This document shows, in pieces, positions 7,266-10,351 of a DNA stretch of 10,351 bases. How positions within the stretch are numbered: the stretch's first letter is position 1; every line of letters begins with the position of its first letter. Below the pieces are notes generated by a model, which saw only the letters and a program-made list of their open reading frames with translations, was not told where the DNA came from and did not search any database. The DNA comes from Proteobacteria bacterium UBA6522 (GTDB taxonomy: Bacteria; Pseudomonadota; Gammaproteobacteria; Steroidobacterales; Rariloculaceae). A program made the translations under genes and the position numbers. The DNA is taken from positions 6,968 to 17,318 of the forward strand of contig DJLG01000185.1 of assembly GCA_002434915.1 (NCBI GenBank), read 5' to 3'.

Positions 7266-7396
7266 AGATGACCTAGTTATTTATGGAATGAAAATATTAA
7301 CGAAAAGATAATCAGGGAAAAGCTAATAATTTTTGGATACTTAGCAATGTTACAAGGTAGTAATAAAGTAGGATAGTCATTTTTAACCTATAAAAT
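7266..7396 (-). promoter_or_regulatory. AT-rich truA-accD spacer, probable internal promoter region
   Basis: This 131-nt stretch is the longest gene-free interval in the window and is visibly more AT-rich than its surroundings. It holds no open frame of note and no strong inverted repeat followed by a T-run. On the minus strand TTGTAA (7355-7350) with AATTAT 18 nt further on (7331-7326) is one possible sigma-70 pair for accD-folC-dedD-cvpA-purF; TAATAT (7299-7294) is another possible -10. The exact element cannot be fixed by eye. In related genomes trpF occupies this position, so the spacer may be what remains after its loss. I found no recognisable trpF remnant. Confidence 0.3.
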
Positions 7397-8173
7397 TTAA
7401 ATACTCTGATCAATTGAATAAGAAAAATCGTATCTATCCGGATAAGTTACCCCAATAAGAGATAAACCTTGGGGTGGAGCTGTGACACCGCCTTTTGTTC
7501 GATCACGACTATTAAGCACCTCCTCTGCCCAATTAGGACTAGCTTTACCACTCCCAATCTCTGCCAAAACACCTACAAGATTGCGAACCATATGCTGTAA
7601 AAACGCATTGGCCGTAAATTCAAGATGAAGCAAATCCCCAACTCGATTAATCTCCACTGATACTAATCGACGTATTGGCGAATACGACTGACAGCTTGAA
7701 GCACGGAATGCGGAGAAGTCATGCTCACCCAACAATCTGGAAGCTGCAGAAATCATTGAATTATTGTCCAGCTTCTTTCGTAACCACCAGGTCCGATGGC
7801 GGAGAAGGGCTGATCGTGTTTCTCGCTCCATTATCAGATAACGATAACGTCTCAATAGTGCTGAGCGACGGGCGTCGAATTCACCATCAACTTCATTTGC
7901 CCAATGCACCACAATATCATCTGGTAACTTTGAGTTTATGCCTAGTATCCATTCCCGTTTGGTACGAACTGCACTGGTATCAAAATGTGCAACTTGGCAT
8001 GCCGCATGGACGCCTGCATCTGTCCGACCTGCTCCTAAGATAGATACCGTTTCATTTGCAACAACAGATACGGCCTGAGCAATAGTATCCTGAATACTTC
8101 GCCCTGTACGTTGAACCTGCCAACCCACAAACCCAGTCCCATCGTATTCAAGCCCTAAAGCTATTCGCGCCAT
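7397..8173 (-). CDS. truA: TruA, tRNA pseudouridine(38-40) synthase
   Basis: The 258-residue enzyme isomerises uridines 38, 39 and 40 in the anticodon arm of many tRNAs. The catalytic motif GAGRTDAGVHA (48-57) carries the nucleophile Asp52, the same position as in E. coli TruA (270 residues). The opening ALGLEYDGTGFVGWQVQ and the segments RRYRYLI and FLQHMVRNLVGVL are typical of the family. The ATG lies 21 nt after the fimV stop; an AAGGG purine run about a dozen bases upstream is a modest ribosome site. The fimV-truA pair is conserved in Pseudomonas, where trpF and accD follow. Here the gene ends in an AT-rich spacer before accD, so truA may be the last gene of the asd-fimV transcript or may read through. 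Confidence 0.97.
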   Translation of the reverse strand: MARIALGLEYDGTGFVGWQVQRTGRSIQDTIAQAVSVVANETVSILGAGRTDAGVHAACQVAHFDTSAVRTKREWILGINSKLPDDIVVHWANEVDGEFDARRSALLRRYRYLIMERETRSALLRHRTWWLRKKLDNNSMISAASRLLGEHDFSAFRASSCQSYSPIRRLVSVEINRVGDLLHLEFTANAFLQHMVRNLVGVLAEIGSGKASPNWAEEVLNSRDRTKGGVTAPPQGLSLIGVTYPDRYDFSYSIDQSI

Positions 8174-8194
8174 GTCAGGACTTATACCCTTTAG

Positions 8195-9496
8195 CTACTT
8201 AAGGAGAAGCCCTACAAGGAGCGCCTTGGCTTCCTCCTGTTGGGTAGGATTGCCTTCCTCAATAACCTCTTCTAAAACCTTACGAGCTGACTCTGAATCT
8301 CCCATATCAATATAGGCTCTACCAAGATCAAGTTTCATAGCTACATCTATCACTTCAGTCTCTGAAGTACTATCTTGTAACTGACCCTCAAGCGTCTCCC
8401 AACTTCCTATAGCAGGCGGCTCGACACGTTGCCTATGCCTTAGATACCAAACTGCTGAACCCACTAATACAAGTAGGCCTATCCCTATCAATAGAAAAGG
8501 TGAGGTCAAAAAACGATTAAACCAGGATAGAAAAGTAGATTGCTCAGGCCTAGGGTTGACCACATTTGATACAGAAGAAGAATCAGTTCCATTCGCTAAC
8601 TCAGCTAGATCAGAACCGTCCGGACTTGTAGCTACTGAAGAAACATCCTCCATAGCTGAAATACGTGACTGTAGCTCAGCAAGTTCACTATTCCGTAATC
8701 TCAGCAATCGCTGAGTCTCCTCTAACTCGGTCTGTAAAACAGTATTTTCCGTTTCTAGCTCGATTATCACAGCCGCCTCAGAGCTCACCTCATCACTCAC
8801 TGGTATGAGACGTAATCCTGTTTGTATTAGATTTTCTTCCCAGTCCTGTGTCTGTTGAATTGCCTCTTGAGTTGCCTCATTTGGATCTATTTGTCTCGCT
8901 TCATCCAACTCTGGGATTCGTAATAAAGCCCCTTCTAGTAAAAGATTAATATTGCCGTTGAATGCATCAGGATTAGCCCTGAACATAGCTATCATCATTT
9001 GGTTGACAATGACGCCTGTAGGCAAATGAAAATCAGCCAGACTCCAAAGAGTATCTCCCTGTCTAACGGGACCATAGAAACCAAAGGGCTGTGTGGTCGG
9101 CCATTCAATGATGTACTCGCCAAGCAATTGACCATCTGGCCAAGTTACATCTAACAGAATAGTCGTGGAAGGTGAGCTAACATCACTTTCAGACAGGATG
9201 CGAATGACCTCCTGGCCAAGATTGTCCGTGATTATTTGAAATTCAAGCTCAGATAGAAATACCGGTCGATCTACTCCATACAACTCAAATGTTTCGGGCG
9301 TTGCAAGCCTTACCTGAAGATTCCTTATCTCTTCAGGCGTTGATTCAAGAATAAAAATATCAGCTTCTAGAGGCTGATTTAGATCGGACCTTAATTCAAT
9401 ATTTCCAAGATCAAGAGTCCATCCTAAAAATGGCAACAGCGATAATGCGGCGGCACTCACAATCATTCTTAACAGAAGAAGGGGACTAGTAGTCAT
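8195..9496 (-). CDS. fimV: FimV-family inner-membrane LysM protein, short form
   Basis: The 433-residue protein has FimV architecture in compact form. An N-terminal signal or anchor (about 1-26) leads into the FimV N-domain, opening LDLGNIELRSDLNQPLEADI. A LysM-like module follows (about 141-194, VRQGDTLWSLADFHL to GALLRIPEL), then a coiled coil (about 243-283), an Asn/Ser/Asp-rich linker, a membrane segment (about 333-352) and a single cytoplasmic TPR-like FimV C-motif (LDLGRAYIDMGDSESARKVL, 389-408). FimV organises polar and type IV pilus functions, including the secretin ring, via periplasmic peptidoglycan binding. Pseudomonas FimV exceeds 900 residues; here the long acidic cytoplasmic repeat region is absent while both ends are intact, so this looks like a native short form rather than a truncation. 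Synteny with asd and truA supports the name. Confidence 0.93.
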   Translation of the reverse strand: MTTSPLLLLRMIVSAAALSLLPFLGWTLDLGNIELRSDLNQPLEADIFILESTPEEIRNLQVRLATPETFELYGVDRPVFLSELEFQIITDNLGQEVIRILSESDVSSPSTTILLDVTWPDGQLLGEYIIEWPTTQPFGFYGPVRQGDTLWSLADFHLPTGVIVNQMMIAMFRANPDAFNGNINLLLEGALLRIPELDEARQIDPNEATQEAIQQTQDWEENLIQTGLRLIPVSDEVSSEAAVIIELETENTVLQTELEETQRLLRLRNSELAELQSRISAMEDVSSVATSPDGSDLAELANGTDSSSVSNVVNPRPEQSTFLSWFNRFLTSPFLLIGIGLLVLVGSAVWYLRHRQRVEPPAIGSWETLEGQLQDSTSETEVIDVAMKLDLGRAYIDMGDSESARKVLEEVIEEGNPTQQEEAKALLVGLLLK

Positions 9497-9573
9497 ATAA
9501 GACTATGCTCCTGTATACCAGTAGACTATTAGCATAAATCATAATACCCGCGGTTCGCTGAATAAAAGCAAGC
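9497..9573 (-). promoter_or_regulatory. asd-fimV spacer with fimV ribosome binding site and possible promoter
   Basis: On the minus strand AGGAG (9512-9508) lies 11 nt before the fimV ATG. This is the best Shine-Dalgarno match in the block, though slightly distant, and it supports the first ATG over the internal one ten codons later. TATTAT, about 50 nt before the start, resembles a -10 hexamer and has TTGCTT 19 nt upstream as a weak -35. No terminator-like hairpin with a T-run follows asd. The promoter is inference; the ribosome site is directly visible. Confidence 0.35.
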
Positions 9574-10351
9574 CTATAAATAGTCCTTAACTAGGATTTC
9601 TGCAATCTGAACGCTATTAAGAGCTGCACCCTTACGAAGGTTATCTGATACCACCCATAGGTTTAGTCCTCTTGGATGCGAAATATCCTCTCTAATCCTT
9701 CCAACAAAAACATCGTCACGATTAGCGGCTTCTGTGGTGGCAGTTGGGTATTCTCCAGGGCCATCACCATCTAAAACAGTCACGCCTGGTGCTGAGCTTA
9801 ATAGCTCATGTGCTTCTTTAACCGTCAACTTAGTTCGCGTCTCGATATGAACAGCCTCAGAATGTCCAAGATAAACTGGTATTCGAACACAAGTCGGGTT
9901 TACTCTAATGTCAGGATCCTCAAAAATCTTTTGAGTTTCCCAAACCATTTTCATCTCCTCTTGGGTATATCCAGAATCCAGCAGTGGTCCAATTTTTGGT
10001 ACCGCATTAAAAGCGATAGGTTTTTCCTGACCTGCTTGTACATTATTTGTTGCATTACCTTTTGTAAGTAAGGCCTGGCTTTGCTGTGTTAGTGCCTCCA
10101 TTGAAAGACGACCAGCACCCGATACGGACTGATAAGTCGAAACGTTAATACGCTCTATTCCTATTGCGTCCTGAATAGGTTTGCAAGCAACAACTAGTTG
10201 GATAGTAGAGCAATTAGGATTAGCAATAATTCCGCGGTTTGTGTGATCAGCTATACGAGAGGCATTACACTCTGGAACCACTAGAGGTATATCCTCATCA
10301 TAGCGATACTGCGAGGTATTATCGATGACTACAGCTCCAGCTTTTGCCGCT
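9574..10351 (-). CDS. asd: Aspartate-semialdehyde dehydrogenase, N-terminal part outside the window
   Basis: About 258 codons are visible. The frame stays open to the right edge, encoding AVVIDNTSQYRYDEDIPLVV upstream of the GTG at 10281, so that GTG is internal and the NADPH-binding N-terminus is cut off. The enzyme reduces aspartyl-phosphate to aspartate semialdehyde for lysine/diaminopimelate, threonine and methionine. The active-site cysteine is in ANPNCSTIQ (codon 10212-10210), YQSVSGAG follows, and the catalytic histidine is in LGHSEAVHIETR (codon 9864-9862). The end, LNLWVVSDNLRKGAALNSVQ, is typical. These motifs place it in the roughly 340-residue Asd/USG-1-like group rather than the E. 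coli Asd type. Intact Cys and His argue for an active enzyme rather than a degenerate USG-1 paralogue. fimV follows after 77 nt. Confidence 0.95.
   Translation of the reverse strand, partial: AAKAGAVVIDNTSQYRYDEDIPLVVPECNASRIADHTNRGIIANPNCSTIQLVVACKPIQDAIGIERINVSTYQSVSGAGRLSMEALTQQSQALLTKGNATNNVQAGQEKPIAFNAVPKIGPLLDSGYTQEEMKMVWETQKIFEDPDIRVNPTCVRIPVYLGHSEAVHIETRTKLTVKEAHELLSSAPGVTVLDGDGPGEYPTATTEAANRDDVFVGRIREDISHPRGLNLWVVSDNLRKGAALNSVQIAEILVKDYL

Noticed and set aside
7675..8043. Plus-strand open frame of 122 codons antisense to truA.
   Set aside because: It is fully contained within the strongly supported truA and has no domain-like features or ribosome site.
1..10351. Search for mobile elements, CRISPR repeats, att sites next to the tRNA, toxin-antitoxin or defence genes.
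   Set aside because: The folD side of the tRNA shows no integrase or direct repeat of the tRNA end (the tRNA 3' end is outside the window), and nearly all sequence is taken up by recognisable core genes.

Overview
The window carries a dense set of housekeeping genes from a gammaproteobacterium of moderate, slightly AT-leaning composition. The strongest taxonomic clue is the minus-strand order asd-fimV-truA-accD-folC-dedD-cvpA-purF. This is the Pseudomonas-type (Pseudomonadales and relatives) arrangement, and FimV itself is typical of gammaproteobacteria with type IV pili. LpxH shows a lipid A-bearing outer membrane. I cannot name a genus; a free-living, possibly marine lineage with a compact genome would fit the short spacers and missing neighbours, but that is inference.

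Layout. Positions 1-49 hold the 5' part of a minus-strand tRNA-Pro(UGG) cut by the window edge. A 108-nt divergent spacer follows, then three plus-strand genes: folD (158-1012), a signal-peptide-bearing cyclophilin (1086-1685) and lpxH (1692-2429). Seven nucleotides after the lpxH stop a converging minus-strand block begins. Read in its own direction from the right edge, it is asd (5' end outside the window), fimV, truA, a 131-nt AT-rich spacer, accD, folC, dedD, cvpA and purF. No gene-free stretch reaches 300 nt; the longest is the truA-accD spacer. I saw no insertion sequence, CRISPR array, integrase, prophage gene, toxin-antitoxin pair or rRNA.

How the genes relate. FolD interconverts C1-tetrahydrofolates and FolC makes and polyglutamylates folates; both feed purine synthesis, whose first committed step is PurF. 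AccD supplies half of the carboxyltransferase that makes malonyl-CoA. LpxH acts in lipid A synthesis, and the exported cyclophilin probably helps fold envelope proteins. DedD, CvpA and FimV are inner-membrane proteins linked to division, envelope maintenance and polar/pilus functions. TruA modifies tRNA anticodon arms. Asd opens the lysine/diaminopimelate/threonine/methionine branch.

I found no convincing undescribed system. What merits a second look is how this version departs from the usual arrangement: no cysS/glnS between folD and the cyclophilin, no trpF (trpBA) between truA and accD, a FimV less than half the Pseudomonas length, an exported cyclophilin where a cytoplasmic one is expected, and direct abutment of two loci that are separate in Pseudomonas and E. 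coli.
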